From the NCBI GenBank assembly GCA_002803225.1, contig NXFV01000465.1, positions 1-64,000 of the forward strand: DNA of 64,000 nt, read 5' to 3'. The notes beneath the pieces are model-generated. The model was not told the DNA's origin. It saw only the letters and a program-made list of their open reading frames with translations, and did no database searches. This document shows positions 45,006 through 58,600 of the stretch, one piece after another; position 1 is the stretch's first letter, and every line of letters starts with the position of its first letter. The DNA comes from Gamarada debralockiae. Taxonomy: Eukaryota > Ascomycota > Leotiomycetes > Helotiales > Hyphodiscaceae. The position numbers and the translations under genes were made by a program.

Positions 45006-46771
45006 CTACTCATCAACAACTTCTGCCTCCACCTTCCAACCCAGCTGCAAGGTCTTACCCACACTATTGAACATCCGCTCTGTCACAGCAACACTAACCC
45101 CATCCTTCTGCACCAACTTTATTTGCAGTCGAATTCCAACTTTGTGGCCTTTCTTCCCCAGTCCATGCGACGTAGATGCATCAAGAAATACAGCATCCAA
45201 GGTTTCCGGAGTGACAGGAAACACGGGAATGACGGCGGCCAACAGAGCGGCGATCGTTCCGATATATTCACACCACCAGCTCAACTCGGGGCCGATCAGT
45301 GCCCTCAAATTGTTGTATAATATCTTGTCAATCGGTCCCAGGTCTGTGCCCCATCGAGCACACATTGTCAAAGCGAGGATGGCGCGTAGCTGATGATCCA
45401 GACCTGGGAGGCCTGCCAGAGGGCCAGAGATCGGGTTATGCAACGCCTTGGCCGAGTTCGCATCAGCAGGATCCCCCATGTCGATCCAGATATTCCTGGC
45501 GATGTAGTGAAGTAGCTCCTCTGAAAACACGGAAGGATATCCTTTTGGGAGGGCAGACATCGCTTTATACACAACTGCATGAACAATTCCGTTGTGGGAC
45601 GATTGACCTCCCGGAAGTAATGGAGCCGGATGACTTTCTCGAACATTTGGGGGCAGCTTCATATAGAGTACACCTTCTCGATTCCCGCCACTGCAGAAGA
45701 TGACTTGCTTGATGTTTGGCACTGCTTCGACCAAAGCTTGCACAACTGTGACAATCGCAGGAAACTGCTCCCTCCTCCGTTTCGACATGCCATATATCTT
45801 CCCGTCGTAACTATTTGCTCTCAACATCTCCTGCCATTGAACAAAACGATGCCCTGGAACTGTGTAGCCGCCAATAGCAGGTATGGGGTAAGGTTGTATC
45901 GGGTCTGTATGCATGAGCATGCTTCCATATCCTCGAAATCCACCTCCACAGAAATATATCGTAATTCCATGCTCATGCTCGGCTTGCTCCTTCAATTGAT
46001 AGAATTTCCTCTTCATTCCCTCAAACGTTTCCTTCATAACCTCTCTCAAATCCGCCTTTGTAGAATCCGCCGTGCTTTGTGTGGCTAGAGCCGCGGTCAA
46101 CTTCGCAGCACCATACGGCATACTCTTCGCAGCCTCTGCAGCCAGGATATCGTAGTCGTCCTCTTCTTTCGAATTGACGTAGGTCATCTGTACACTCCCA
46201 CCACCAAGATCCATGAACAGTCCATCCACCTGAGCAAATCCGCTTCTTGCGCCCATTGCACCAAACAGACTCTCCATCCCCGGACTCAGAATATCAACCG
46301 TGAGCCCGCTCACATCCTTGATTGCCTTCAGCATCTCGTCTCGATTCTTCGCTGTGCGCATAGCTTCCGTAGCAAACACTTGTGTATTTTCGCTGTGCAC
46401 GCCATAGCTATCGCAGATTCCCTTGAACCGCGCTAGGGTTTGCGCTACTTGTGTGATTGTCTTCTGCGAGAAGTGGAAGGGCTTCGAGTCTGGTGTTGAT
46501 TCGTGGAGCGCGTCGTAGAGGGAGATTCCGGCTCGTTCGCGGTATATGCAATGGAGGAGTCGGGTTCGAGGAGGGGAGAGATCGGAGATTGAGAATCGAA
46601 TCCCATTGCTAAGTTGCGTGGGTCAGAAAGAATGCTGAGGTGGGGGAGGGGTGATTACCTGCCCATGTCCACCAAGGCATAGAGCGGTTTCTTGGTGTCG
46701 GTTTCTGGTTTGAGTTGTGACATTTTCGTGGTAAAATTGTCGATCGTTATTACCTCCCCCATGGCTGCCAT
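45006..46771 (-). CDS. Ppx/GppA phosphatase-fold protein, Rtg2-like
   Basis: Two exons, 46771-46659 and 46608-45006, give 571 aa. The splice rebuilds the phosphate-binding loop ALVDMGSNGIRFS. Further ASKHA-fold motifs are VFATEAMRTAKN, VDGLFMDLGGGSVQM and IFCSGGNREGVLY. Length and C-terminal extension (HD-type region and a beta-rich end) match fungal retrograde-regulation protein Rtg2, a cytosolic sensor of mitochondrial state, rather than exopolyphosphatase proper. Intact motifs suggest it is functional. The gene is likely housekeeping; it marks the left border of the secondary-metabolite region. Confidence 0.82.
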
Positions 46772-47687
46772 GATGGGCGACTTGAATTGCTGGCGTTGGA
46801 GAGGGGAAGGGAGTTGACGTTAATACCACTCTGAGGTTAAAGGGAGCCTGAAGGAAAAAAAAAAAAAGCTCGCTGAAAATTTGCGGGGCTGCGAACCCGG
46901 CGAAGAAAGGCGCCGACCCGACTGACACGTCGAGGCGTCAAACTTTCAGCACATTATTTCAACCTTAATTCAACCAAGTTTGACCATCAAATCCAGCGAG
47001 AAGCAAATCTATTGGACAATGCCCCTAGAAGTCTCATCCTGTAGTCAGGTCTTTATGACTCCGATCTCAAGCTCAGGCTTATCATAGAAAGGACTTGATA
47101 TCTTAATCTCAGTCGGAAAATTCCACCAAATGAACAGTAAAACTATTGCATCCGAGCAAAATGCGCTCTGTCTGTTTCTCGCGGTGGACAGCTGTTCACG
47201 ACTCCTTGCTGTATCATCAGATTGCCTCAAACGGTGACTTCGAAGGCGGACATTGAACAACTGGTCTTCATTTCTGCTTTCTACTGTGGTCTGCTCAGTC
47301 TCTTCAGCCCCGTTTTCTGTACTCCCCTGACGATAATCGAGCTTATTTAAGAGCTCATTGATCGTCTTTGTGGCATATGGAGCAGCCCCTTTCCGTCGTT
47401 CATTTTTGGGTACTACATCTCTGCAGACCGAGTCTTCTATTTCGAGTCTTGCACAACTTTCCCAGCGATATATACCGACTCGTTTCGGACCAATTTTCGG
47501 GTATACTAAAATCGGGGATATCCAACAAGCAAAGAGTGATATGCCATAGCAAAACAGCATTTCCAGCATCTCAATCCTCAAATTTGGCCCTGTAAAAGTG
47601 TTCGACTAGTCCATTCCATCGTCTGGCGCCAGGGGTAGAGTTCTCTCCTCATTCTCGAACAATACCTCAACAATAGGAGTAAGTTAT
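46772..47687. other. Intergenic with one doubtful minus-strand ORF
   Basis: A 178-codon ORF at 47581-47045 (minus) has one hydrophobic N-terminal stretch (FCYGISLFACWISPILVYP) and no recognised domain. It is downstream of a decayed regulator and could be a chance frame or a remnant of it. A poly-A/T run lies near 46855-46867. Confidence 0.4.
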
Positions 47688-48443
47688 TCAAATGTCCTCG
47701 GGGCAGTAAGCTGATCCCCGAAGATCGACTACAAGGTGGATATAGTATGTCTGACGAGCACTACATTCATCGTGATATGGACATGTGATCCGAACGTATC
47801 CATGAGAGACTCGTATATATCTTGACTGGGAATGTTCTACAAGGCCCTGATGATTTGTTTCATATGCAGAGTATCTATCTTGGCCGAGAAGAGGCTGGCC
47901 AATGTGCCATGATGAGGGATGCAGCCGTTGTCCCTCGCTGCTGTCTAATAAATCGTTCTCCGTGAAAACGGAGGAGAAGCTTGTGGGACTATAATATCTG
48001 GCTGATCGTGGGAAACAGCGTCTGTTTCCCAATTCCGACCATACCAGTTTGTCTTCTCGAGGGTTTCCTCTATGTTCCTCGCTCGACCCAAATCAACTGG
48101 ACCGAGACATGAAACTTGAGCATTGTGAGAGTTTTGGACAACGTGATTTGGCTCTGGACGAAAAGGAGTCGCCATGCGGGTTTGAGTAGACATGCCAGTC
48201 TCATTGGTTTGATCTAAGGAGATACTCGGTGTGTTCTGGGGGTTGCTAATGGACTCGGGACTACTCTAGTCCGGCCTTTGTTATTGGTGCTGGATGATAT
48301 ATACATCTTAATGTGATCTGCCTTCTCACGCATCTCCCACAGTGAGGCGTTGAGTGATCACAGGCCAGCTCTCCCTTTCGGCATGGCTCACAAGTTTGTT
48401 GCGTTCCATTTCCGCGGAGACTGGTGCCTTCACGTGAGGGCAT
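47688..48443 (-). pseudogene. Decayed Zn2Cys6 transcription factor
   Basis: The best start is the ATG at 48443. A zinc cluster follows at once (TCEPCRKGELACDHSTPHCGRC...LRC), then stop TAG at 48263-48261. Two more in-order fragments on the same strand, in other frames, follow: TPSISLDQTNETGMSTQTRMA and, from about 48015, YYSPTSFSSVFTENDLLD, a block found after the linker of a known fungal regulator type (pattern GPTSFSxVF). After that the text no longer resembles the family and ends at 47688. The regulatory domain is missing. Either two introns with lost sites or frameshifts; I favour a truncated, dead copy. It lies beside the esterase and PKS genes, so it may be a former second regulator of the cluster. 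Confidence 0.65.
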
Positions 48444-48816
48444 TGCAGGACTAGACTGCCCGGCCTCACTAGCGAAGCGGGGTCTTCTAGACACGAGAAG
48501 CCTTGCAGAGGCATCTTGTTAAAACCGCGGGGTTCCAGGCTGAGAGTTATCGGAACCAGGAGGCGTGCGAGACGTGAGACATATAAAGGGGGCTCAATCG
48601 AATTTTCAGAAATGCTTAACATGGTAAAGAAACAGTTGAGTCAATGTTGCCGCGACTGGCGATATTTCTCCACGCTTGCCTGCATTTTCTGATTGGATTT
48701 CAACGTTGCTAACTTATTAATTGTACTACCGTTGCTAACAACTCATAATCCTACTGTTTTTCTAGTCTCTTCCCACTATTTGAGCTCAGGAGGGAACATT
48801 ACATTGCTCACGTGGC
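48444..48816. other. Intergenic
   Basis: 3' side of the carboxylesterase gene and upstream side of the decayed regulator; nothing else seen. Confidence 0.45.
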
Positions 48817-50555
48817 TCAGTTTTTAAGAGGGCTAGGCTTCGATCTTATCAGGGATAACCCTGCTGTCCTGAACATTCGCGCTCGCTCTCCGCTTGAAGT
48901 TAGCCTTCGATAACGTTCTTCCGGAATGAGCTCGACGATGCCACTCTCTGGTCCATTGAAGCACATGACCTTGCTTCTAGCACAATACGGCTCCCACGGT
49001 TGGCGACCATAGGTGAAATCGATACAGGCCTGAGAAAATGCGTCCGACGTGGCGCGAAGAGGGCTCGGGGCTTGTGGTCCAGCAACGGCGGGCAGACGAC
49101 AAAAAAAGACATTGTCGAGACTGTGATAGGCGTATCCTTTGTACACACTCCCGTCAAAGGTGTCTACTTGGTCGAATCTGTATATGCTCACGGGAAGAGA
49201 AGTGTCGGTAGCAATATGAAACGGTACATATGTAAACGTGCTATCCGTGACGTACCGTGCGAGGTTTTCGAAGAGAGCTTCCTGGGAGCTGTGATTAAGG
49301 TCATACTCGTCGATAATTTCTTGAACATACTGGGTAGACGGGATGGCAGAGCGTAGAGCTGCTTGGATATGTTCGACGGACCATGAGCGCCAGCGCACAA
49401 GACCAAACAAGATAGCCTCATCTCTTGTCGCTCCTGCGACGATTCCCTTGACCCATGAAGGGAACCGGTTGATATTCTCAAAGAGTGTAGCACAATCCTG
49501 ATAGACAAACCATTCGCTGTCCCAATTTGGCCGTACGAAGATACCTCCCAGAAACTCCTCCATTTGTGCAGGTGTCAAGTCCCGGATTGCGGCCAACTTG
49601 TCAGCATCCGGGGCTGTCGCAGGAAGGCCAGTGAACTCAACCAGGCGGTCGAACGTCTTCTGGTCTTCGTTAGGATCAGCGAATTCCCATACCGGACATG
49701 ACATAACGATGCCCCGGCAGCATACAGGGACGTTGGACCTCAAATGAGCCCAAACAGACCAGCCACCAGCTGATTCTCCAGCGATAGTCACGTTGAACCC
49801 GTCACCACCGAAGTAATGAATATATTTCTGCACCTGACACGCAATTTCGGTCAGCCGAAAGTCCAGCAGCGTATTTTCTCAGTGCGTTCAGCGCTTACCC
49901 ACAGCAGGCCAAGCCGTTGGTCATAGAGGCCTTGGTTGGCACAAGGAGCTTCACCGTAGCGAAGAGCTTCAGCCCTCAGCTCTTTAGAATTCAACCATCC
50001 AAAATATCCGAGTCTGTAGTTAAGCCCCACGTAGATGATCGGCTTCCCCACCTTGACAGAATGATGCACCAAGAAGTTACCGTCTAGCAGGAGAATCAGA
50101 CTGCGCATCAGAACATAGCATCTTTACTGACCGTATTCTGAATTTCCATCTCCGATAGTCCAGCCGCCTCCGTGAATCCAGACAAGCACAGGAAGCCTTG
50201 CAGATGAGTTCAACGCTTCCGGTGGCACATACACATTCAGTTTCAAGCACTGAAACTCAGACATAGGCTGCGTTGATGATGGCAATACACCCTCATACAG
50301 GTATGATCGCTTTTCCCGAGGTCCATCGGGGGGTTGATGGCACCGAGGGCCATACCGTGTTGCATCGATGACGCCACGGATTTGTCGCGGATCGATTGGT
50401 TTTGCTTGGCGAAAACGGGCTGGAATTTCGGCGTAGGAGAGCCCAAGGAAGTTGCCAACGCCCGAATCAGAGACAAACCCTTGAATACGCAGTTCGTCGA
50501 TGATCACGGACACGGGGTCTCCTTTTGGATCTCCGTAAAAGTTTGCGTTTACCAT
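48817..50555 (-). CDS. Type-B carboxylesterase / lipase family protein
   Basis: Three exons 50555-50132, 50083-49899, 49833-48817 (541 aa), phases agree. Alpha/beta hydrolase of the COesterase family: LGLSYAEIPARFRQ near the N-terminus, oxyanion motif VLVWIHGGGWTIGDG, LNYRLGYFGWL, nucleophile elbow TIAGESAGGWSV (Ser about residue 223) and catalytic-His region YKGYAYHSLDNVFF. No signal peptide at the chosen start, so it is likely cytosolic. Such esterases cleave or form ester bonds in small molecules; in polyketide clusters they may process acyl or depside linkages. It lies about 2 kb from the Zn2Cys6 gene and 5 kb from the PKS, so cluster membership is plausible but unproven. Confidence 0.83.
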
Positions 50556-52639
50556 TATTCTACAAGGATGTGGTCTTACTAGAGGAGCTAAACTTTGGCA
50601 GTTTAGGAGAATCTCTATTTCAACAGAATTTAAGTTGCAAGAGGCTGGATCTGAAAGTATCTGAAGGGGTGAAACGCACAAACGGCGTTTTTAAATATAA
50701 TGCGGGCGGCGGCTATTGACAAAGGGCGGTAACGGCGGTTTCGTTCCATAGCCAGCGTGCACTAATGCAGACTGCTTACGGTACTGGGGTAGCTAAGTGG
50801 AGAAAGGTTGGTATGAAAGCGGAAGCCCATTAACCTATAACAGCGCTTTTCCCCACAGCACCAGATCTTAATTCATCTACATACCTGGTTTTATTATTCT
50901 ATGCATTATTATGTAGATTTTACTTGGGTACGGAGTTAGGAGGTCGGATTTTGTTAGAAATTAGGTTTAATTCTACTAATTCCGGCTACCACCCGGTATA
51001 TTATGTGTACAGAATGTAATTATGTCATGAAATAGCGTACAATCTTCGCAATTATAGATATATATATACAGGCACCCTACTCTCAGCTATACATTGTCGG
51101 ATCCAGTTGCCTGGCTAGTTTCGTTATCATCGATCCGGGCAACGGGATCCAAATCCGGGTCGCAGCGAAATGCATCGATTTTATGCGCAGCGGGTAGGCG
51201 ATCCAGGTATTTGAGCTTCCGACACGAGTACTCGACTTCGATCAAAGGGCCCAGGTCTTGCTTCGGAACCCAGAGTCGTTCCCGGGCTTGTTCGAGAGTC
51301 CTCAACCATTCGTACTTGAATCCCTTCCGGAACGAGCCACCTGGGTGAAGCCTTTGAGACCTGGTCCGCATTCAATCGCCACGTGCTTGCTGAACACGCC
51401 AACTTCCCAAATGGCTGTAGAAGAAATTCAAAAATGCCTTGCCGAAAAGTATCCGTACTACCAATATACAAGTCGCCAAATTTGGGATTATTTGAACCGT
51501 GGTTCCAAAGGAGAGGATCTGATATTTATAATTGTTAACAAATACCGTACCAAGGGCGTTGGTTGGAACTGCCTAATCAGGTATAGCCTGTATTTCCCCC
51601 TCTTTTGTGATAAGAGAGCTCTTCCCCTCCTTGTATTTCAGCTCCTTAGATATCAGCTAGGTCTAGAAATGCCACTATATTTCGGCCCCAAAATACAGCT
51701 CAACTAACAAACCGTTTCTTACAGGAAGGATTTCTTATAGAATGAACTGTTCTTACGAAGCAATTAATATAGTATTATATTTGGCTAATAAAACTCTATT
51801 TAAATTAAAAAGGCTTTAATAGTAAAAATATTTCAAATAATATTATTGATTACTAGGCAGCTTCAAACCGTGCTACTACTCGCGCCTAGTACATTGCGAA
51901 TTTTTCTTTTTCTGTTTCGCACTCCCGTGCCCTAACCTGAACAACCGAAAAAAAAGACAGTGGTACAAGGTCACGTGAGATAGTTTTGACCGGAGCGTCG
52001 GGTCGGGTGGCCCCCCTTTCCCCGGGTGGGGGGGTTTCAGATTTAAAAGAAGCTACACAAAACTGGATGACAGGCCACATGAACGTAGAGATTTATATGC
52101 ACGGGACGGCTACAAATTCCTAATCCACTTGAGGGATTCTGGCGAAAACCAGTGCTATCTCTGCATAATGGTCGATGAGGAGGGTCCTGTACTTAAAATA
52201 CTTGTTGCACAAAAGTCTTGTGGTACTGTATCGCAATCGTTTGGGCATTCTGGGGCGTTCCTGCAGGCGTCCCCCTCACGCGACAACAATTGGTCAATGA
52301 ACCAGCGGATGCCTTGGGACGAAATCCGAGCCTGAGGAACGTATCCGATTGAACGCACAGACTGAAAAACATGAGCCGTATGCTCGTGTAGGTTAAACCA
52401 TTCCCAAGTCTCAGCACCGACTGGAATGTGCCGTGCCGTTTAATTGAATAGCTCGGCGTTTCCCAGGTCATAGGGAATGTGACTTGACTGCTTCCAATTT
52501 GATTTCGATGCCGTCGCGTTCCTGCATCAGAGTCCCAACCTTGGCTGGACCCCGTAGATGATCGATAACTTCCCTCTTCGTGTTGGACTTTCTCGCCTCC
52601 AGAGTCTGGGTATCGCAAACACGAATCGAATCGGTCGCG
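50556..52639. other. Long intergenic stretch, decayed DNA and one small ORF
   Basis: 50700-51090 and 51700-51880 are AT-rich without frames. At 51411-51707 (plus) a 98-codon ORF has a credible helical start (AVEEIQKCLAEKYPYYQYTS, RQIWDYLNRG) but no recognised family. The opposite strand at 51371-51087 is open as well. A C-rich/G-rich block (CCCCGGGTGGGGGGG) lies near 52019-52035. 52090-52639 is the upstream region of the regulator. Confidence 0.45.
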
Positions 52640-55046
52640 ATGGCTCCGCCCAACATTCCTCCTCGTCGAATCGAACCCAAGGTCAGCCCAAGGACTTCAT
52701 CGCTTTCTCCGCCATTGGAAGGCATTCCGGAGGAAGGGTCTGTACGTAAGCGAAAATGTATCTCTAGCGCATGCATGCCATGTCGCAAACGCAAGTCGAA
52801 GGTGAGTGCACTTATGACTAAATTGTGTTGTTATCGTTGGACTTTGACTGACGTATTTGATCTTTCATCGCAGTGTGACGGAAAGAAGCCGTCATGCCAT
52901 GGGTGCGACTTCATTTATCACACCACTTGCTGCTATGATTTCGACAGTGATCACAGGCGGAAAGGCGCCTTGAGACGTGATATCCGGCAACTGAAGGAAG
53001 AAAATGAAAAGCGGGATATCATCCTCGAAGCCATCAGAAAAGGGCCTGAAGCAGAGATCGATGATATCATCCAATTAGTACGTGCTAATCCGGACCAGCC
53101 CTACGACTCCATCGCCGAGAGTATCAAGAGAATGAGCATCAATCCCGCGAAGAGGCTTGATGAAGCTCCCACACTGGAAGGAGAACTTGAGGAATTCTCT
53201 GCCAAATCGCCTCTCATCAGGGCTGACGAAAACCGCCATTATGGGCATACATCTAATCTGGCCTTGATGGGTTCCGAGGATGACCTACCTCTGAAGGCAG
53301 TGGATCAATTTGGAACATGGACCAGTGTGACGAATGATATGGGCCTCATCCAACACCTCTTGAACCTCTATTTTACCTGGTCGCATCCTATTTATCTTCT
53401 ATTCTCCGAAGAACTTTTCTTGCACGGCCTGCATAGCAATAGGCTCGAGTACTGCAGTCCGATGCTGGTCAATGCTGTATTGGCCCTTGCCTGTAATTAT
53501 TCAGATCGACCAGAGGCTCGAGCAGATATGAACGATCCCACTACGCTTGGGAACCGATTTTTCACCGAGGCGAAAAGGCTCCTCGCCGAAGATGATCGAT
53601 CCTGCCTGACGACGGTTCAAGCTCTAGGGGTCATGGCCCTTCGACAAGCAATGAACAACCAAGACAGTAGTGGCTGGAAGTATACGGGTCAGATGATGAC
53701 CATGGCAATTGAGTTGGGATTGCACCTGACGTATAACGTAAAGCCGAATGGAAAGGAAACAGCCGTTGAGGCTGAAGCTCGCAGAATTACCCTTTGGGGA
53801 AGTTACGTGACTCAGACGGTGTGGGCCGTCACTTTGGGACGCATCGCTTTCATGCCACGAACTGCCATCGAGTTAGAGAAGCCATCCCCCAGTGAACACC
53901 TGGAAATGAAGATCTGGAGGCCATATGGTGACCCACGCTTCCCGCCGCATGAGCTGACCGGTCTTGAGCAACCGGCCTTTAGATACACACTACTTGTCAA
54001 ATTGAGCCGCCTTTCTGAAATTGTCGATGACACCGTTCAAATGTTTTACGCGCCAAGACATCGTATCACAAGTCGCAGGTTGCAACTGCACCATGAAAAC
54101 TTTCATCTGTGGTACAAAGATCTCCCCTCGGTTCTCGCCATCAGACAAGATGGGCGGCCCACTTTACCTCAAGTCATCACCCTTCAGTAAGTCATTGATA
54201 AATCCATGTCTATCATCTTCAGCTCTAACAAGAACACACAGCATCTACTACCACAGCTGCATCATCCAGCTTTTTCGCCCGTTCATCCGCGTGTCGTTCG
54301 TTCAAAACACAAAACCCCCCCGTCAAATCTGCACCGAAGCCGCTACCACTATATCGCAATTAATGGAGTTATACTTCAAAACGTACAGTTCGCGACCCGC
54401 CTTTTTCATGATAGTTCACTGCGCCGTGAGCGCAGCCATCATCCACATCGTCAACATCTCCAGTCAAAACTCAGCACCTATGATCGCCGTCCAAGCCGCC
54501 GATTACCTGTCCGATGCCATACGAATGCTTCATGGCATGTATTTAAACTACCCAATATTGATCCGACACTTTGCGGTCATTCGCAGCCTGATCTCAAAAT
54601 GGGTTCCCGTTATCCCGAACAATGTTCGCGAAGCATTGGATGCAATTGACCTGCCCTCACCTGACTCCTCAAACAACAATTTGGCACTCAGCCCTCCTCA
54701 ACTAGTCTCCAACCCCCATTCTTCAACTGCCTCTGATGCATGCCCTTCGCCAGCATTCGAAGTCAGCGGACCCTGCGACTCCTTTGCTCCAGAATTCGCC
54801 CAAATAATTCCAAACGTAAACGAGAGCGTAGGGTTATCGAATGCAAGGTCTCGAGAGTTCCTCTGGACGCCGTTCCCGGAAGATCCAGCAAGTGTGCCCG
54901 TTATGCTGCCAGAGATTATATCGAATGAGAGTATGGATATTAGTAAGGTGCTGGATTCAGGTGTCGATGGAGACTGGGCTCAGTTAAATCGTGATGGGTT
55001 TACAATGGATGGAAGTGAGGCGTTTCTGGGTTTTGATTTGGTTTGA
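52640..55046 (+). CDS. Zn2Cys6 transcription factor next to the PKS
   Basis: Three exons 52640-52801, 52874-54186, 54242-55046 (759 aa). The zinc cluster is split by the first intron: SACMPCRKRKSK joined to CDGKKPSCHGCDFIYHTTC. A short coiled region (LRRDIRQLKEENEKRDIILEA) serves dimerisation. The fungal-specific domain follows (LFFTWSHPIYLLFSEELFL-like, SGWKYTGQMMTMAIELGLHLTY, IYYHSCIIQLFRPFI). A Ser/Pro-rich acidic C-terminus ends the protein. It resembles the nitrogen/pathway-type NIT4 group of regulators. Its position beside the PKS (convergent, 0.6 kb) makes it the likely cluster regulator. The first intron could be read through in frame, so it is less certain, but splicing restores the sixth Cys spacing. 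The upstream in-frame start at TTG is not used. Confidence 0.85.
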
Positions 55047-55675
55047 AACCAAAGTTTCTGAGTCACTGACTCGAAGTTGTAATGGAAAGGGGGAGGGGGG
55101 ACAGAACAGATATATTTTTTATATCTTGGGTTACTCTTACCGTGTTGGGTCATGCATTAAGTTGGCGAATACAGATCGAAGGCTAATTACAGTAAGTATT
55201 TGGCGTGAATAAGCCACATTGTTCATGATATGCATTACGCTTTGAAAATTAGGTCAGGAATCAGCGAATACTATTACTTGAGAGAAAAGCTTAGGGTTCG
55301 GGGAATAGTTTGCTAATTGTTTATATAATCGTTTATATATAATTAATCGATTTCCCGTTTAAAATTCCGTTTCTATTAAAATCTCATTTAAGCGATTATT
55401 TTAAATATTTATAATTATAATTTAATGTTTAAAATTTTTTATTATAACATTTAAAAAGCAAATTTTTAAATTTTTAAAAAATTAAAGAAGTTAAAAAAAC
55501 ACGATATACTATATTTAAAAATCATATTGATTATATTAAAGTGATGGATTAGAATTTATTTAAGCGAAAACGCGTTGATACTTAAATTATCAATGTTAAA
55601 CCTAATAATTTATATTCCTTAACCAAAAAACTGAAACTGTTCAAATTATTCCAAGACAAAACTAGACAAATGAAA
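55047..55675. other. AT-rich intergenic block
   Basis: 55300-55680 is almost only A and T with TTTAAAATTTTT-type runs. It lies between the convergent regulator and PKS genes. No gene; probably heavily RIP-mutated repeat DNA. Confidence 0.55.
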
Positions 55676-58600
55676 CTAAACAAAAGAATTAATAAACTTG
55701 TATCCCTTCAGAACCGCCTTCCAACCTTCTGATTCAGGGTCGCTACTAGTATCACATATATGTGGGGCTCCCTGAACCAGCTCCAGACCAGCAACAACAC
55801 CTTGCTCAACAAGGGCATTATAAGTCGTCAGGGATTGTTGCCACGGTATCAAATCATCATTCGTGCCATGGATAAAGAACGTTGGTGTGTGGTAATTGCC
55901 ACGTACAATCTGAGCTAGCGGACTGACAGCCACAATTGCTTCTTGCGCCGGTTGTGGAAGGTGGTACCATTTGCGCATGTCTGAATTGGTGAGTTTGTTC
56001 TTGCTCGGAAGCCCGTAGATAATTACGGGCAGTGTTTGTGCTTTCCAGTTGATGTGGAGCATGATACGGCAACGAGGATCGGTACGACTATGTGGATCTG
56101 ATAGTGGCTCCCAAGCTCCTACTACACCGTAGCTTGTAATCTTTTGAGTTAGGGATTAGCTCAAGATATGTCTCTGGGGTTCTGTTTGCCATTCTGTCAA
56201 CTTACTGGTTCGTCCTGGACGGCCTCTAAGAGGTCGTAGTCGTCTCCAGCGTCTTCGGCGCCCAAGGGCTGTATAGGATTGCGCCACCCTAACACGAGGT
56301 ATTAGTAAAAGATTTCCTACACAAAACAGAATAATCGTTGTGCCTTACACTCGTCTTCATAGTTTGTAGGACAGTAGAAGGCTAGGATAGCTTCTGGTGG
56401 CCTTAGTCCTCTTTGTGGAGCAGTCCAGGCTAGGGACATGGCGAGTTGACCACCTGATGACCACCCAACAACTACAACTCTTTCGCCATCAATTTGAGGG
56501 CCAGAATGCTGGAGCTTGCAGCGAGGCAATTCATATCTGGCCCATGCTAGTGCGTCGCAGACGTCGATCATAGGTCCATCGGAAAGGTTGACCTCTGGAC
56601 AAAGTCTATAGTCTATACTCACAGGGAGAAATCCCATCTCGAGTAAAAGGCGCGTTTGAGGTGGTCTAACATCCTTGCGAGAAAAGATCATATGACTGCC
56701 TCCATGTATCATCAAAGCTATTTAGGGTCAGCAGTAGTTGCCATTTATTGGGAACTTTAACATCTTCAAACTCTGCAGGCTTACCGATTGGCATAGGTGT
56801 AGAATCGGAGCTAAGAGGGTAGTACACATCCGCGTGTATTTTTATGTTATCCAACTGCTTGTAGACGATTGTTTCCATCGAAACCTGGGACGGCTTGCTC
56901 TTGCTGTCTTTTGAGGAGCTTTTGGAGTCTGGACATACCGATGGAAAACCAGCAATTATGCGGACTGTTTGTGCTTCAGGTGTACTGCCATCAGTCCATA
57001 CCACTTTTCTGAACCCTGCTCCTTCCATGCAACGCTCCCAATGGGTTTGACTGACTAAAGCATGTGATCGGCCGTCTTCAAACAACCACCATCCTTCAAA
57101 TTGGCCTACGACAATGTCAAGCCAGAACATGTTCTTCGTGATCTCCACGAGAGTCAGTGCGCCATCCTTGCGAAGCATACTGTGAAGGTGCAACAGCGAT
57201 TGGTCAAGGTTTCTTGTTGCATGGATGCAGTTGGTAGCGATTATCAAATGGAAAGCCCCTATGTGCTCCTCTATTGGTGTCTTCTCGATATCCAGTACCT
57301 CGAACGCCATGCCCTCGGCTCCCTTGAACTGCTTCTTCGCGGTGGCAACCAGGGATGCTGATATATCGGTGAAAGTATAGTCGAAGGGGATTCCATGACG
57401 CCTGAGATGATTTACGATAAATCGAGTCGAGCCTCCCGTACCTGCTCCAACTTCCAAGATACGAAATTTTCCACTTCCATGGGAATTGGAGAAAGCTTTC
57501 ACGAGGAAATCTCCGAGCAAAAGCGTGGGTATTCGAAAGAGTGGCCAATTTTCGTACACATCATCCAAAGTTCGCTTGTTAACTTTGTCGCCAAAGATCA
57601 GCTGCAGACCATCTTCGTCACCGGTGAGGCATGCAGCAAGCTGTGACCCGATGACTTTAACCAACTTGTGGACACTGGCGTGGTCAGGATATGCCTCAAG
57701 TATCTCTCGGTAGATAGTATCTGCTGGCGTAGCATCGACAGGGACATCCGTTCGGAGAAAGCCGCCCTTTTGGACTGAGAGAAGCTGCGCATCCTCCAGT
57801 ATATGGTATAATTGGCGCACAAGCTTCTTGTGCCTGGGTAGGGACTGAACTTTCGGTATTATATCACCTGGTTTGAATAATTTCATATCACATCCAAGAG
57901 CTGCGAACCCTTCCACGACATATGCTAGAATAAGCTTTGACTGCTCTGGATAGACTTTGGTCCAAAAGTTGGTCGCCTTTGTTTCTATCGCGAGTCGGTC
58001 GTATCCATACTGAATCCCTTCAAATGCATTATATGCATCAGTAATAAGCGGCTGGCTTGGTGAATCTGCCATTCTGGGTGCGCCTTGAAAAGCTTTCGGA
58101 GGATTTTCAGCGAGCGAAGTCGCATCCACAGGGATCCCATTCTCGCTAGAAGTGTCCATCGCGCGAACTCCAGGAGTTTCTGAGGGAATTGGCTTGCCTA
58201 GTTTCGAGTCAAGATATGTCCAGATTGCACGAACGTTGGGAAAGAATAAGAAAGTTGCCAGGTCAATTGTAAGCCCGAAAGCTGACCGGATATCATTCAA
58301 CACTTCAGTGGCCATCAGCGAGTCGATTCCGAGGTCTTCAAGCGTCGATTCATCCCTTAAATCCTCTAGGGGTATGTCTGTAACATTATGCAATACGTCA
58401 AATAGATTGGCGCGAGTCCCGGGATGTTCTATTGTAGAACGTTTGGGAGCATCGATGGGAGCCTTCTCGCTCTTCTGACTGATGGCCATGCTCACTGGCC
58501 GCCCAATCTCACTTGATCTATTGACACCCTTCAGTATTTTCGCTAGTAGCGGCTGAGCCATCCTGGAGAAGTGGAAGCCAAATGCTACCATTACTAGCTT

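Noticed and set aside
47045..47581. 178-codon minus-strand ORF as a gene
   Set aside because: No domain, no conserved-looking pattern and location in a decayed zone; noted only as doubtful.
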